Positions 16,616 to 24,907 are shown, numbered from the stretch's first letter. The stretch is 64,000 nucleotides of DNA from JAYTQG01 sp043746815 (GCA_043746815.1 JAYTQG010000181.1:1-64000); one strand, 5' to 3'. Notes: generated from the sequence alone by a model not told the origin. Translations and numbers: made by a program.

Positions 16616-17254
16616 CTGCCCTCGGTCGCATCCGCAGACCTGCTCGCCTTGGGCGGGCAGGTGGAGCCGCTGGTCGCCGCTGGGGCCACACTGTTTCACT
16701 TCGATGTGATGGATGGCCAGTTCGTTCCGAACATCGCGCTTGGGAGTGAACTCGCCAGGCAACTGTCGGGTCGACTCAAGGGCCGTGCAACCCTGGACGT
16801 CCATCTGATGGTCAGTCGTCCGGGTGAGATTCTGGAGCGATTCCTCCCACTGGCGAGCTCGGTCAGCGTGCATCTGGAGGCTGATCCGCATCCGCATCGG
16901 CTGCTCGGGCGGATTCGAGAGGCGGGCTGCCACGCGGGCCTCGCGATCAACCCGGGGACGCCGATTGAGGCCGTCGCACCCTTGATTCCAGTGCTCGACT
17001 ATGTCGTCGTGATGGGGGTGAATCCGGGGTTCTCAGGCCAGTCATTCATTCCCGAGACCGTCACCCGCGTGCGCGAGCTGCGGACGCTGCTGCCGGAGCG
17101 CGTGATGATCGAGGTGGACGGCGGCGTCGACGCGGACAACGTTGGCGAGCTGGTTCGTCGTGGGGCGAACTGGCTGGTTTCGGCCTCAGCAATTTTTGGT
17201 GCGCCGGATCCAACCGCCACGTACGAGAAGCTACAAGCCGCGACCAGCCATTGA
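16616..17254 (+). CDS. rpe: Ribulose-phosphate 3-epimerase (non-canonical start)
   Basis: Interconverts ribulose 5-phosphate and xylulose 5-phosphate. Family motifs: LPSVASADLL (beta 1, substrate Ser), FHFDVMDGQFVPN (metal Asp), DVHLMV, VHLEAD, VMGVNPGFSGQ, EVDGGVDADN. The conserved beta 1 strand lies upstream of the first TTG (16649). Between the in-frame stop and that TTG no ATG, GTG or TTG exists; only CTG 16616 would give MPSVASADLLALG. I therefore place the start at CTG 16616. Ru5P is also a substrate of RibBA, which explains the location at the head of the riboflavin operon. Overlaps ribD by TTGA. Confidence 0.85.
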   Translation: MPSVASADLLALGGQVEPLVAAGATLFHFDVMDGQFVPNIALGSELARQLSGRLKGRATLDVHLMVSRPGEILERFLPLASSVSVHLEADPHPHRLLGRIREAGCHAGLAINPGTPIEAVAPLIPVLDYVVVMGVNPGFSGQSFIPETVTRVRELRTLLPERVMIEVDGGVDADNVGELVRRGANWLVSASAIFGAPDPTATYEKLQAATSH

Positions 17255-18360
17255 GCGTGACGCCAGCTGAGGTCGCGCTCCTCGGCCGTGCCGCTGAGCT
17301 TGCAGGACGAGGACGGGGGCGCACCAGCCCGAACCCATTGGTCGGCGCCGTCGTGGCCCAGGGGGGGCGCATCGTCGGGGAGGGCTGGCACATGGGGCCT
17401 GGTTTGGCCCATGCGGAGGTCATGGCACTCGCCGCCGCGGGGCCGCGGGCACAGGGTGCGACAGTGGCCTGCACCCTGGAGCCCTGCTCGCACTTCGGCC
17501 GGACACCTCCCTGTACCGACGCCCTGATTGCCGCTGGCGTCCGGCGCGTCGTGATCGGGGTGCTGGATCCCCTTGAACGAAGTCGCGCCCAGGGCGTTGC
17601 GGTCCTCACCGCAGCGGGAATTGAGGTCGCGGTGGCCGAGGGCGGGTCCGCGGAGGCCTGCTGGGAGGCGAACGCGGCCTTCCTGACATGGGCGAGCACA
17701 GGGCAGCCGCTTGTGACGCTGAAGCTTGCGACGAGTCTCGACGGCAAGATCGCGACGGCCTCGGGTGAGAGCAAGTGGATCACCGGGGGCCCCGCCCGCG
17801 AGCGCGTCCATCAGTGGCGTGCAGCATCGGACGCGGTGATGATTGGCATCGGAACGGCGTTGGCGGACAACCCAACGCTCACCGCACGTGACGTGGCCGA
17901 GGTGCACCGCCAGCCGCGGCGTGTGGTGGTGGACTCGGGCGCCCGCCTTCCGCTTGACAGTGCGCTCGTTGCTGGTGCCGGTGATGTTCCGTTGACGGTG
18001 ATCGTCACGGACGGCGCGGATGCGAATCGGGTCCAGCGGTTGACCGATGCGGGTGCAACTGTTCTTCGGGCAGGAGGTGGACCGCGCGTTGATCTCGGCG
18101 CGGCACTCACGGCCCTTGCAGCCGACGGCGTCCTATCGGTGTTCGTCGAGGGGGGAGCCGAGCTTGCCGCGGGTCTTGTCGAGGCGAACCTGGTCGACCG
18201 CGTCGCCTGGTTTCTCGCACCGAAACTGATCGGTGGCGCGGGAGCCCCGGGTGCGCTTGGAGGGGTCGGCCTCGCCAGCCTGGCTGACGCGCCCCGGCTG
18301 ACCCGGATGGCCGTTGAGCAAATCGGAGAAGATGTCCTTGTGACCGGGAGCCTGCGCTGA
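17251..18360 (+). CDS. ribD: Bifunctional riboflavin deaminase/reductase RibD
   Basis: 369 residues. The N-terminal deaminase domain (1-145) has the zinc site HAEVMAL and PCSHFGRTPPC. The C-terminal NADPH reductase domain (about 150-369) has LKLATSLDGKIAT, SKWITG, DAVMIGIGTAL and EGGAEL. It performs the deamination and side-chain reduction that follow GTP cyclohydrolase II in riboflavin synthesis. The start is TTG 17251 (overlapping the rpe stop) or GTG 17257, two codons on. First biosynthetic gene of ribD-ribE-ribBA-ribH; no FMN riboswitch precedes it because it is buried in the rpe transcript. Confidence 0.95.
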   Translation: MSVTPAEVALLGRAAELAGRGRGRTSPNPLVGAVVAQGGRIVGEGWHMGPGLAHAEVMALAAAGPRAQGATVACTLEPCSHFGRTPPCTDALIAAGVRRVVIGVLDPLERSRAQGVAVLTAAGIEVAVAEGGSAEACWEANAAFLTWASTGQPLVTLKLATSLDGKIATASGESKWITGGPARERVHQWRAASDAVMIGIGTALADNPTLTARDVAEVHRQPRRVVVDSGARLPLDSALVAGAGDVPLTVIVTDGADANRVQRLTDAGATVLRAGGGPRVDLGAALTALAADGVLSVFVEGGAELAAGLVEANLVDRVAWFLAPKLIGGAGAPGALGGVGLASLADAPRLTRMAVEQIGEDVLVTGSLR

Positions 18361-18959
18361 TGTTTACGGGACTCATCGAAGAAATCGGCGCCGTCGCTGC
18401 GATCACCCGGAACGGACCGGGGGCACGCCTCACAATTCGCTGTCAGACCGTCCTCGAGGGGATCGCCCTCGGTGACTCCGTCGCGGTCAACGGTGCGTGC
18501 CTCACGGCCACCGAGATCACGGACTCGTCGTTTGCCGTGGACTGTGTCGCGGAGACCCTTTCCCGCACCGCGATCGGAACACTCGAGGTCGGAACCCCGG
18601 TCAACCTGGAGCGCGCCATGCGCCTCGGCGACCGCCTGGGCGGCCACCTGGTGCAGGGCCATATCGACGGTACCGGCGAGGTCGTGGCCCTGACCCCCGA
18701 GGGCGACAGCCTCCGTGTTCGGGTCCGCCTCCCCGAGGACCTCTGCAAATACGTGGTCGAGAAGGGAAGCGTCGCGATCGATGGGATTTCGCTCACCATC
18801 GCTGAGCGTCACGACGATGGCCTGACGGTCGCGCTGATCCCGCACACGATGGCGCACACGACGCTCGGCCCCGCCAGCCAGGGACGGATGGTCAACCTGG
18901 AGGTCGACCTCGTGGCAAAGTATGTGGCCCAGCTGGTTCAGCCGTACCAAGGACGTTGA
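18360..18959 (+). CDS. ribE: Riboflavin synthase, alpha subunit
   Basis: 199 residues. Dismutates two 6,7-dimethyl-8-ribityllumazine molecules into riboflavin. Two tandem lumazine-binding barrels: the first begins MFTGLIEEIG with VNGACLTAT, the second contains GHLVQGHIDGTGEV and IDGISLTI. The internal duplication and length are typical. ATG 18360 shares one base with the ribD stop (TGATG) and the gene overlaps ribBA by TTGA, so translation is probably coupled. Confidence 0.96.
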   Translation: MFTGLIEEIGAVAAITRNGPGARLTIRCQTVLEGIALGDSVAVNGACLTATEITDSSFAVDCVAETLSRTAIGTLEVGTPVNLERAMRLGDRLGGHLVQGHIDGTGEVVALTPEGDSLRVRVRLPEDLCKYVVEKGSVAIDGISLTIAERHDDGLTVALIPHTMAHTTLGPASQGRMVNLEVDLVAKYVAQLVQPYQGR

Positions 18960-20224
18960 CCGTGGCGACAATGGCGTATCCGTTTGCATCCATCGAGGAA
19001 GCCATCGAAGAGATTCGGGCGGGCCGGATGGTGGTCGTGTGCGACAACGAGGACCGCGAAAACGAGGGCGACCTCGTCATGGCCGCCCAGTTCGCGACAC
19101 CCGAGGCCGTCAACTTCATGATGACCCACGCCCGCGGTCTGATCTGCCTGGCGCTGACGGGTGAACGGATCGACCAGCTGGGATTGCGTCTTCAAGCCAA
19201 GCGGAACGAGTCGACGCTTGGTACCGCGTTCGTGGAGTCCATTGAGGCCCGCGACGGCGTGACGACGGGCATCTCGGCGCCCGACCGGTCGCGGACGATC
19301 ATGACGGCCATCGACCCGAACATGAGTCGCGACGACTTGCGTACGCCCGGGCACGTGTTTCCGCTACGCGCTCAGGACGGCGGCGTGCTGAAGCGCTCCG
19401 GCCACACCGAAGCCGCCGTCGACCTCGCACGGCTGGCGGGCCTCATTCCCGCGGGTGTCATCTGCGAGATCGCCCGCCCCGATGGGACAATGGCGCGGGT
19501 CGCGGATCTGGTGCCCTTCGCCGAGGAACACCGCCTCAAGATCATCACGGTCGCCCAGCTGATCGAGTTTCGTCGCCAGAACGAGCGGTTGATTGAGGCG
19601 GGGGTCGGAGTCCGTCTGCCGACCGACCATGGGGACTTCACGGCCGTCGGCTATCGCAGCCTGCTGGACGGCAAGGATCACCTCGCGATGGTCCGCGGGG
19701 AGGTCGCAGGAAAAGAGAACGTACTGGTTCGCGTCCACTCGGAGTGCCTGACGGGCGATGTCTTTCACTCCCGCCGCTGCGACTGCGGCCAACAGCTGGA
19801 CCGCGCGATGGAACTGATTGCGGAGGCGGGGGAGGGTGTCTTCCTCTATATCGCTCAGGAGGGGCGCGGGATTGGCCTCTTGAACAAGCTGCGGGCCTAT
19901 GAGCTGCAGGACAACGGACGCGACACGGTCGAGGCAAACCTCGAACTCGGCTTCCCTGCTGATCTTCGCGACTACGGCATCGGCGCCCAAATCCTCGTGG
20001 ACCTTGGCCTGACGTCGATTCGCCTCCTCACCAATAACCCGAAGAAGCTCGTCGGACTGGAGGGGTATGGCCTCCGGATCAGCGAACGGGTGCCGATCGA
20101 GATCCCACCGGGTGACGACAACCGCCGGTACCTGCAGACCAAGCGCGACAAGATGGATCACCTCCTGCATCATCAGGATCTTCGGTTCGATGAGGACGAG
20201 CCAGCAGAGGGCACCGAGCCGTAA
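18956..20224 (+). CDS. ribBA: Bifunctional DHBP synthase / GTP cyclohydrolase II
   Basis: 422 residues. The N-terminal 3,4-dihydroxy-2-butanone-4-phosphate synthase domain (1-205) has CDNEDRENEGDLV, the RibB metal loop, and HARGLICLAL. The C-terminal GTP cyclohydrolase II domain (about 215-400) has VRVHSECLTGD, the zinc cysteines of HSRRCDCGQQL, and the GTP-binding RGIGL. It supplies both precursors of lumazine. Starts possible at TTG 18956, GTG 18962 or ATG 18971; the last gives MAYPFASIEEA. Note that both activities consume products linked to upstream rpe (Ru5P) and GTP. Confidence 0.96.
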   Translation: MTVATMAYPFASIEEAIEEIRAGRMVVVCDNEDRENEGDLVMAAQFATPEAVNFMMTHARGLICLALTGERIDQLGLRLQAKRNESTLGTAFVESIEARDGVTTGISAPDRSRTIMTAIDPNMSRDDLRTPGHVFPLRAQDGGVLKRSGHTEAAVDLARLAGLIPAGVICEIARPDGTMARVADLVPFAEEHRLKIITVAQLIEFRRQNERLIEAGVGVRLPTDHGDFTAVGYRSLLDGKDHLAMVRGEVAGKENVLVRVHSECLTGDVFHSRRCDCGQQLDRAMELIAEAGEGVFLYIAQEGRGIGLLNKLRAYELQDNGRDTVEANLELGFPADLRDYGIGAQILVDLGLTSIRLLTNNPKKLVGLEGYGLRISERVPIEIPPGDDNRRYLQTKRDKMDHLLHHQDLRFDEDEPAEGTEP

Positions 20225-20706
20225 TGGCGAGGATCGGCCCGCCTCCGCCCGCGCCAGTGTTGGAGCGCTCGAACGTGCGCGTTGCGGCCCTCGTCGCGGG
20301 GTTTCACGAGGGGCTGGCGACGCAACTGTTGGACGGAACGCGCGGGCGTCTGACGGAGTGCGGCCTTCCGGGCGGCGCGCTTGCCGAGTTCTGGGTGCCC
20401 GGCGCCTTTGAGTTGCCCCTGGCCTGTCAGGTCGCGGCGGCGACCGATGACTACGCGGCGCTGATCGTCCTCGGGGTCGTGATCCGTGGTCAGACACCGA
20501 ACTTCGACTACATCTGCCAGGCGGCCATCAACGGGATCGCCAGCGTCGGTCTCGCATTCTCAATTCCGATCGGGTTTGGCCTGCTGACCGTCGACAACGT
20601 GGCTCAGGCCGAGGCCCGCGCAGGCGGTGACGTCGGTAACTCCGGCGTCGACGCGGCTGACGCCGCCGTGAAGATGTTGAACCTTGGTGGTCAGCTTCAG
20701 CGTTAG
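20224..20706 (+). CDS. ribH: 6,7-dimethyl-8-ribityllumazine synthase
   Basis: 160 residues. Condenses DHBP with the ribitylamino-pyrimidine. Family motifs: WVPGAFELPLACQ, IVLGVVIRGQTPNFDYICQ and the GFGLLTVDN strand. The usual motif is RGxTxH[FY][DE]YV; here the catalytic-acid His position is Asn (TPNFDY). The rest of the active site, including Phe of PGAFELP, is kept. ATG 20224 overlaps the ribBA stop by one base. Last of the riboflavin genes, followed by a SRPBCC gene. Confidence 0.93.
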   Translation: MARIGPPPPAPVLERSNVRVAALVAGFHEGLATQLLDGTRGRLTECGLPGGALAEFWVPGAFELPLACQVAAATDDYAALIVLGVVIRGQTPNFDYICQAAINGIASVGLAFSIPIGFGLLTVDNVAQAEARAGGDVGNSGVDAADAAVKMLNLGGQLQR

Positions 20707-20722
20707 ATCCCGAGTTGGGAAC

Positions 20723-21310
20723 GTGCGTAACTGGGGCGCGACTCCCGAGGAGCGCCGACGCGTCTACCCCGCGGATGCGCTGCTGCCTGAGACCTCAGAG
20801 CGCCTGACCCGCGCGGTCAGCGTCTCGGCACCGCCCGCAACCCTCTACCGGTGGCTCTGCCAGATGCAGGTCGCGCCGTACAGCTACGACCTCGTTGACA
20901 ACTTCGGCCGCAAGAGTCCTCCGGAGCTGACCCCCGGGGCGGAGCACCTGAGCGTCGGGCAGACCTTGATGGTGGTCTTCCGACTGACCAACGTTCAGCC
21001 GGGATGGATGTTCACGGGTGTGACGCGCCCCTGGTGGGGGCGGCTGTTCGGCCAGGTCGCGGTGACCTACGCCGCGGAGCCCGTCGACGAGACGCACGCT
21101 CGACTGGTCAGCCGGATGGTCTTTGCGAGCCAGTCACGCCTCGGACGCCTACGGGCGGTGGCGCTCACCTGGGGCGATCTCGTGATGTTGCGACGCCAAC
21201 TCTTGAACCTCAAAGGCTATGCGGAGCGTGACGCAACTCGAGATCCAGCAGCGTCCGCTTCGCTTCCAGTCCGCCCCCAAAGCCGCCGAGGCCGCCGCCG
21301 GTTGCGATGA
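20723..21310 (+). CDS. SRPBCC-fold (START-like) protein
   Basis: 195 residues from GTG 20723, preceded by GGGA. The first 150 residues suggest an SRPBCC/polyketide-cyclase-like helix-grip fold: LTRAVSVSAPPATLYRWLC, then alternating beta strands and the long C-terminal helix (RLRAVALTWGDLVMLRR). Such proteins bind hydrophobic ligands; the ligand is unknown. The Arg-rich C-terminal 34 residues lie antisense to the conserved end of ogt (101-base overlap). A TTG at 20684 inside ribH is a possible alternative start. Probably read with the riboflavin operon. Confidence 0.72.
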   Translation: MRNWGATPEERRRVYPADALLPETSERLTRAVSVSAPPATLYRWLCQMQVAPYSYDLVDNFGRKSPPELTPGAEHLSVGQTLMVVFRLTNVQPGWMFTGVTRPWWGRLFGQVAVTYAAEPVDETHARLVSRMVFASQSRLGRLRAVALTWGDLVMLRRQLLNLKGYAERDATRDPAASASLPVRPQSRRGRRRLR

Positions 21311-21686
21311 CGCGGTGACAGGGGAGGACGATGGCGACGGGGTTTCGTCCATTCGCCGATCCCACTGCGCGCACTGCCGCCGGGCGCCCGATCCGCTCAG
21401 CCTGCTCGGCGTAGCTGACCGTCTCGCCGTAGGGAATCGTCGCGAGGGCGTGCCAGGCATCCAGCTGAAAGGGCGTACCGGTCAGGTCAAGCGGCAGATC
21501 GAAGGTCATCCGTGTGCCCGCGAAGTATTCGTCCAGTTGGCGAACCGTTTCCTCAAGGTGACGGTTCGCTCCCTCCACCGCGTCGCCCGGGTCGACCTCC
21601 CAGCCAACGTGCTGCAGCCCGATATCCGACGCGACGAGCGTCAGGGCTCCAACGGGACTGTCAACGGTCTGCGTGTGGCGTGTCAC
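21210..21686 (-). CDS. ogt: Methylated-DNA-protein-cysteine methyltransferase
   Basis: 158 residues. Suicide repair enzyme that takes methyl groups from O6-methylguanine to a cysteine. The active site PCHRVI is present, with FQLDAWHALATIPYGETVSY (DNA-binding helix) and the family end GFGGGLEAKRTLLDLE. The start GTG 21686 directly abuts the stop of the alkA gene, so the two repair genes are one operon. The C-terminus overlaps the convergent SRPBCC gene by 101 bases. Confidence 0.95.
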   Translation of the reverse strand: MTRHTQTVDSPVGALTLVASDIGLQHVGWEVDPGDAVEGANRHLEETVRQLDEYFAGTRMTFDLPLDLTGTPFQLDAWHALATIPYGETVSYAEQAERIGRPAAVRAVGSANGRNPVAIVLPCHRVIATGGGLGGFGGGLEAKRTLLDLELRHAPHSL

Positions 21687-23153
21687 TTACGTCTCCTTCG
21701 TCGGTGCAGTATCCAGTGATGCCCAGAGGTGGTGGGCGGCGTAGGCCCCCCAGGGGCGCCAGCGCTCCGCCAGGGCGGCGACTGCTTGCCGGTCGGTTGG
21801 ATAGCCGAGGCGGGCGATGGCGTTCACCACGCCGAGATCCGTTGGCAAAAACGCATCAGGGTCGCCGAGTGCTCGCATCGCAATGTAGCTCGCCGTCCAT
21901 GGTCCGATCCCAGGTTGCGCGACCAGCCGGGCGAAGGTCTCTTGACGGTCGGCACCCGGGTCCAGGACAAGGTCCCCCGCCGCGAGGACCTTGCAGAGCC
22001 CGACAAGGGCGGCCGCCTTCGCGCGGGGCATCGGGAGCGCCGCGGGGTCGCTCTCGGCGATCGCGTGCGGCGTGGGAAAGAGGTGGGTGATGTCGCCGTC
22101 GGGCTCTGGAAGCGCTGTGCCGAGGCGGACCGCGAGCCGTGCCGCCTGGGTCCGGGCGGCGGCCACCGAGACCTGTTGTCCAAGCACGGCGCGGACCGCC
22201 AGTTCTGCTCCGTCGACGCTTCCCGGTACGCGGCGACCTGGAGACGCGGTGACAAGTGTGCCGAGGATCGGATCGGCGCCGAGAGCGCCGTCAATTGCGA
22301 CCGGATCGGCGTCCAGGTCCAAGAGGTGTCGGCACCGCTCAACCGCTGCGGGGAGGTCACGAAGGTCGTCCAGTCGCAGACTGCACGCGACGTGACCATC
22401 CGCCGGGGTCAGCGTCACGACCGCCGAGCCGTTCGGAAGTCGCAGGCTGCGGTGGAGCGTTCCATCAACCAGCGACTCGACGCCGGGAACGGCACGTGTA
22501 CCCAGGAACTCGATCAGCCCGACTCCATGAAACGGGGCACGCACGGGAAGGCGCAGGGAGAGCAGCCCTGACGGTCCGGCGAGGGTTCCTGGCGGTGCGC
22601 CCCGGCGAAGTTCCGTCGGGGAGGACGCGAAGACGGCGCGCAGCGTGTCGTTGAACTGTCGGACGCTGGCAAAGCCTGCCGCGAATGCGACCTGCGTGAG
22701 TGGAAGCGCACTGTTCTCGATCAGGACGCGGGCGGTCTGGGCGCGCTGGGCGCGGGCGATCGCAAGGGGTCCTGCGCCAAGTTCTGCGGTCAGCTGGCGG
22801 CGGACGTGGCGCTCGTCGTAGCCGAGGCGGCGCGCAAGGCCACCGACGCCCTCCCGGTCGACAAGGCCATCCGCGATCAGGCGCATTGCTCGCCCGACGA
22901 TATCCGCCCGCTGGTTCCACTCCGGCGACCCAGGCGTTGCGTCCGGCCGACAGCGCTTGCAGGCCCGGTGGCCGGCGGCCTGCGCCGCGGCGGGTGTCGC
23001 GTAGAAGCGCACGTTCTCACGCTTCGGCGTCCTGGCCGGGCAGCTCGGGCGGCAGTAGATACCGGTCGTGCGGACACCCGCGTAGAACCACCCATCAAAC
23101 CGAGTATCGCGGCTCGAAAGAACTCGGTACTGGCGGTCGAAGTCGTCGCTCAC
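21687..23153 (-). CDS. Ada-AlkA fusion: methylphosphotriester sensor and 3-methyladenine glycosylase
   Basis: 488 residues from GTG 23153. Parts in order: Ada zinc domain (about 10-85) with GIYCRPSCPA and ACKRC, the Cys4 set that takes methyl groups from phosphotriesters; AraC-type double helix-turn-helix (about 90-185, with LARRLGYDERHVRRQL and VAFAAGFASVRQFN); AlkA N-terminal domain; and HhH-GPD glycosylase domain with PGIGPWTASYIAMRALG and the catalytic Asp of LPTDLGV. It both senses alkylation and excises damaged bases; the HTH may activate its own operon. The longer frame to 23279 lacks homology and is dropped. Confidence 0.93.
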   Translation of the reverse strand: MSDDFDRQYRVLSSRDTRFDGWFYAGVRTTGIYCRPSCPARTPKRENVRFYATPAAAQAAGHRACKRCRPDATPGSPEWNQRADIVGRAMRLIADGLVDREGVGGLARRLGYDERHVRRQLTAELGAGPLAIARAQRAQTARVLIENSALPLTQVAFAAGFASVRQFNDTLRAVFASSPTELRRGAPPGTLAGPSGLLSLRLPVRAPFHGVGLIEFLGTRAVPGVESLVDGTLHRSLRLPNGSAVVTLTPADGHVACSLRLDDLRDLPAAVERCRHLLDLDADPVAIDGALGADPILGTLVTASPGRRVPGSVDGAELAVRAVLGQQVSVAAARTQAARLAVRLGTALPEPDGDITHLFPTPHAIAESDPAALPMPRAKAAALVGLCKVLAAGDLVLDPGADRQETFARLVAQPGIGPWTASYIAMRALGDPDAFLPTDLGVVNAIARLGYPTDRQAVAALAERWRPWGAYAAHHLWASLDTAPTKET

Positions 23154-23311
23154 GCTGCCATCCTGGCACGAGTGCCGGCCAACAACTAGCGGAAAACGGA
23201 CAGGCGAGTGACCTCGGATCGTCGGCGGCGCGCCGTTGAAGTGGTGCGCCGGGAGCGTCCGCGGTGGTGAAGCGGGCAACCACGTTCAGACTGACGTACG
23301 CTTAACGAGAT

Positions 23312-23333
23312 AGGGCCCCACGCGTGGGGCCCT
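23312..23333. terminator. 22-bp perfect palindrome, likely bidirectional terminator
   Basis: AGGGCCCCACG joins CGTGGGGCCCT with no gap, which would fold as a 9-bp stem with a 4-base loop. It lies between the alkylation-repair operon and the SLOG gene stop (23423), so it can end the defence operon on the minus strand. It is also the left edge of the accessory region. The gene-free stretch 23154-23422 otherwise holds the adaA-alkA promoter region. Confidence 0.6.
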
Positions 23334-23422
23334 TCCAATTCACTGGACACCCGCGAGCGTTTCGGCGGGACGATCCGGACCGGACCTCGATCGCGGACGG
23401 TGAGCGGCGAGGCAGTCGGTGC

Positions 23423-23905
23423 CTAGCTGCGTTGAGCCGAGTTGGGCCAAATGACGCGTAAGTCGATCCCTCGGGCGCGGGCGTACGAGACGACGTCCGC
23501 TGTGCCTCCCTTGCCAGCCGCAGGTTGCCCGTCCCAGACCGCCACGAGAACATCAGATCGATCGGCGATCTCCTTCCCCGCAGCGAGAAAGGCGGCCTGA
23601 CTTGGCTTCTCGAAGGGCAAGATAGTGTTTTCGGTGGCTAGGGCGACAAGGGCCCCGTACGCAATCTCGCTACCGGCAGAGCCGAAGCTCTTCTCGTAGC
23701 CCTCGCTCGGGGTGATGACATGGAGGCGCCCACCCGCCGCCAGGACTGCGAAGGCGAACAGTTGGTCAGCCCCCTCGGCCAGGCTCGTCACGCCGACGAT
23801 CTCGTCGCCCGCCTCCTCAAGCAGGATGCCGCAGATGTGTGCCGCCACCAGGCGACGAGTGTGAGCGCCTAGATTCTGGTGTCCTGTGCATCCGAAGCGC
23901 TTCAT
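23423..23905 (-). CDS. Stand-alone SLOG-type nucleotide-binding protein
   Basis: 160 residues, Rossmann-like. Features of the SLOG (SMF/DprA-LOG) superfamily: first strand and Gly loop FGCTGHQNL (residues 4-12), SLAEGADQLFAFAVLAAGG (about 41-59), THEN a late VAVWDGQPAAGKGGTADVV (about 122-141), where the GGTADV Gly-rich loop would bind a phosphate. SLOG domains are predicted or known ligand sensors in nucleotide-signalling defence systems; in ThsA a SLOG domain binds cyclic ADP-ribose isomers. Here it is a separate gene, overlapping the caspase-like gene by ATGA. It could be a sensor, a sponge or a processing enzyme for the TIR product. Third gene of the operon. Confidence 0.75.
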   Translation of the reverse strand: MKRFGCTGHQNLGAHTRRLVAAHICGILLEEAGDEIVGVTSLAEGADQLFAFAVLAAGGRLHVITPSEGYEKSFGSAGSEIAYGALVALATENTILPFEKPSQAAFLAAGKEIADRSDVLVAVWDGQPAAGKGGTADVVSYARARGIDLRVIWPNSAQRS

Positions 23906-24903
23906 AGGAGACTACGGTTTGCAAGCCGCCAGAAGTACCGGCCGAGCGCAGTGAGGTAGACGTGACCACTCTCCATCGCCACCCAATAGTGGTCGCGGTG
24001 ACTATCCGTTGTAACGAGGTTGGCGTTGCGCAGCTGGCCGAGATAGTCGAACTGCTGCTGCTCGACTGTGCCAGGTGTCGCTTGCGTAAATGGACGGCCC
24101 GCTCCCTCATGCGCGGGTGTGAGTTGCAGTCGGGCGTCCTCGCTCGGGAAGTGGTCGGGAAGCTGGCGGAGCAACTGGGGGTCCAGCCACGGCGGGCCGA
24201 TTCGAAGGACTACCGGTTCAGTCAAGTGGGCCTTGAGCACTGGTCGTTGCTCCCAGGCGTCGAACGACGGGCTGATGTAGCTGTAAAGGCTCAGTGCTGT
24301 CACGTTCCCGCGGTGATCGGTCGCTCCTCCTTCCAGGCCGTCGAGCAAAACGCGCGTGAACGCTCCATGCCCTCCGGCCTCCTTGGACGGCTCCGTGCCT
24401 CGGCTTGCGGCCATGATGGTGACGTTTTCCCTTACGGTAGCGACATTGAGTCGGAAGCTCTCGGCCACGCCCGTGGATTGCATTCCTGGGGTGTTGCCGG
24501 TGTCACCGCTGAAACAGCAGTCCAGCAGGATGGTCACGCTGCGCGCAGGAGAGTCATTTGCCAAGGTCACGAGGTCACTCATCGAGACGCCGTAGCTATT
24601 TGGCGTCGCGTCCTGAGTGACGAGCTCCGCGCCCCAGGGAGTCGGGGCCCCGTGTCCAGCGAAGTAAAACAGTAGGTCGTTGTCGCGAGCGTCCACGAAC
24701 AAATCAGCGAGACGCCTTCGGAGGTTCTCTCGGGTAACGGTACCTACACCCGTCTCGCTCGTGACGAGAGTGGTGCGCCAATTTGGGCTCCCGTCATCAT
24801 GCACTTCGAGAAGTTGGCTAAGGGCGGTCGCATCAGCAACGCAGCCAGCGAGCGAACTGACGGTGGCGTATTCATCTACACCGACCAGAAGGGCGCGCTT
24901 CAT
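23902..24903 (-). CDS. Caspase-like protease (peptidase C14) with C-terminal winged-helix-like domain
   Basis: 333 residues. A caspase-fold domain (about 1-235) starts MKRALLVGVDEY. The catalytic dyad is His84 in YFAGHG and Cys130 in ILLDCCFSGD; IMAASRGTEPSKEAGGHGAF is the segment that follows in this family. The C-terminal 65 residues (about 265-333), with FDYLGQLRNANLV and VYLTALGRYFWRLA, look like a winged helix that may bind a ligand or partner. Lies 4 bases after the TIR gene stop and overlaps the SLOG gene. In type IV Thoeris a caspase-like protease is switched on by a TIR-made cyclic ADP-ribose isomer, so this is the likely effector, cleaving cell proteins on infection. Not tested. Confidence 0.82.
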   Translation of the reverse strand: MKRALLVGVDEYATVSSLAGCVADATALSQLLEVHDDGSPNWRTTLVTSETGVGTVTRENLRRRLADLFVDARDNDLLFYFAGHGAPTPWGAELVTQDATPNSYGVSMSDLVTLANDSPARSVTILLDCCFSGDTGNTPGMQSTGVAESFRLNVATVRENVTIMAASRGTEPSKEAGGHGAFTRVLLDGLEGGATDHRGNVTALSLYSYISPSFDAWEQRPVLKAHLTEPVVLRIGPPWLDPQLLRQLPDHFPSEDARLQLTPAHEGAGRPFTQATPGTVEQQQFDYLGQLRNANLVTTDSHRDHYWVAMESGHVYLTALGRYFWRLANRSLL

Positions 24904-24907
24904 GCTT

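Noticed and set aside
16600..17260. FMN riboswitch expected before the riboflavin genes
   Set aside because: The genes follow fbaB and rpe with no gap large enough to hold one, and no RFN-like sequence is seen.
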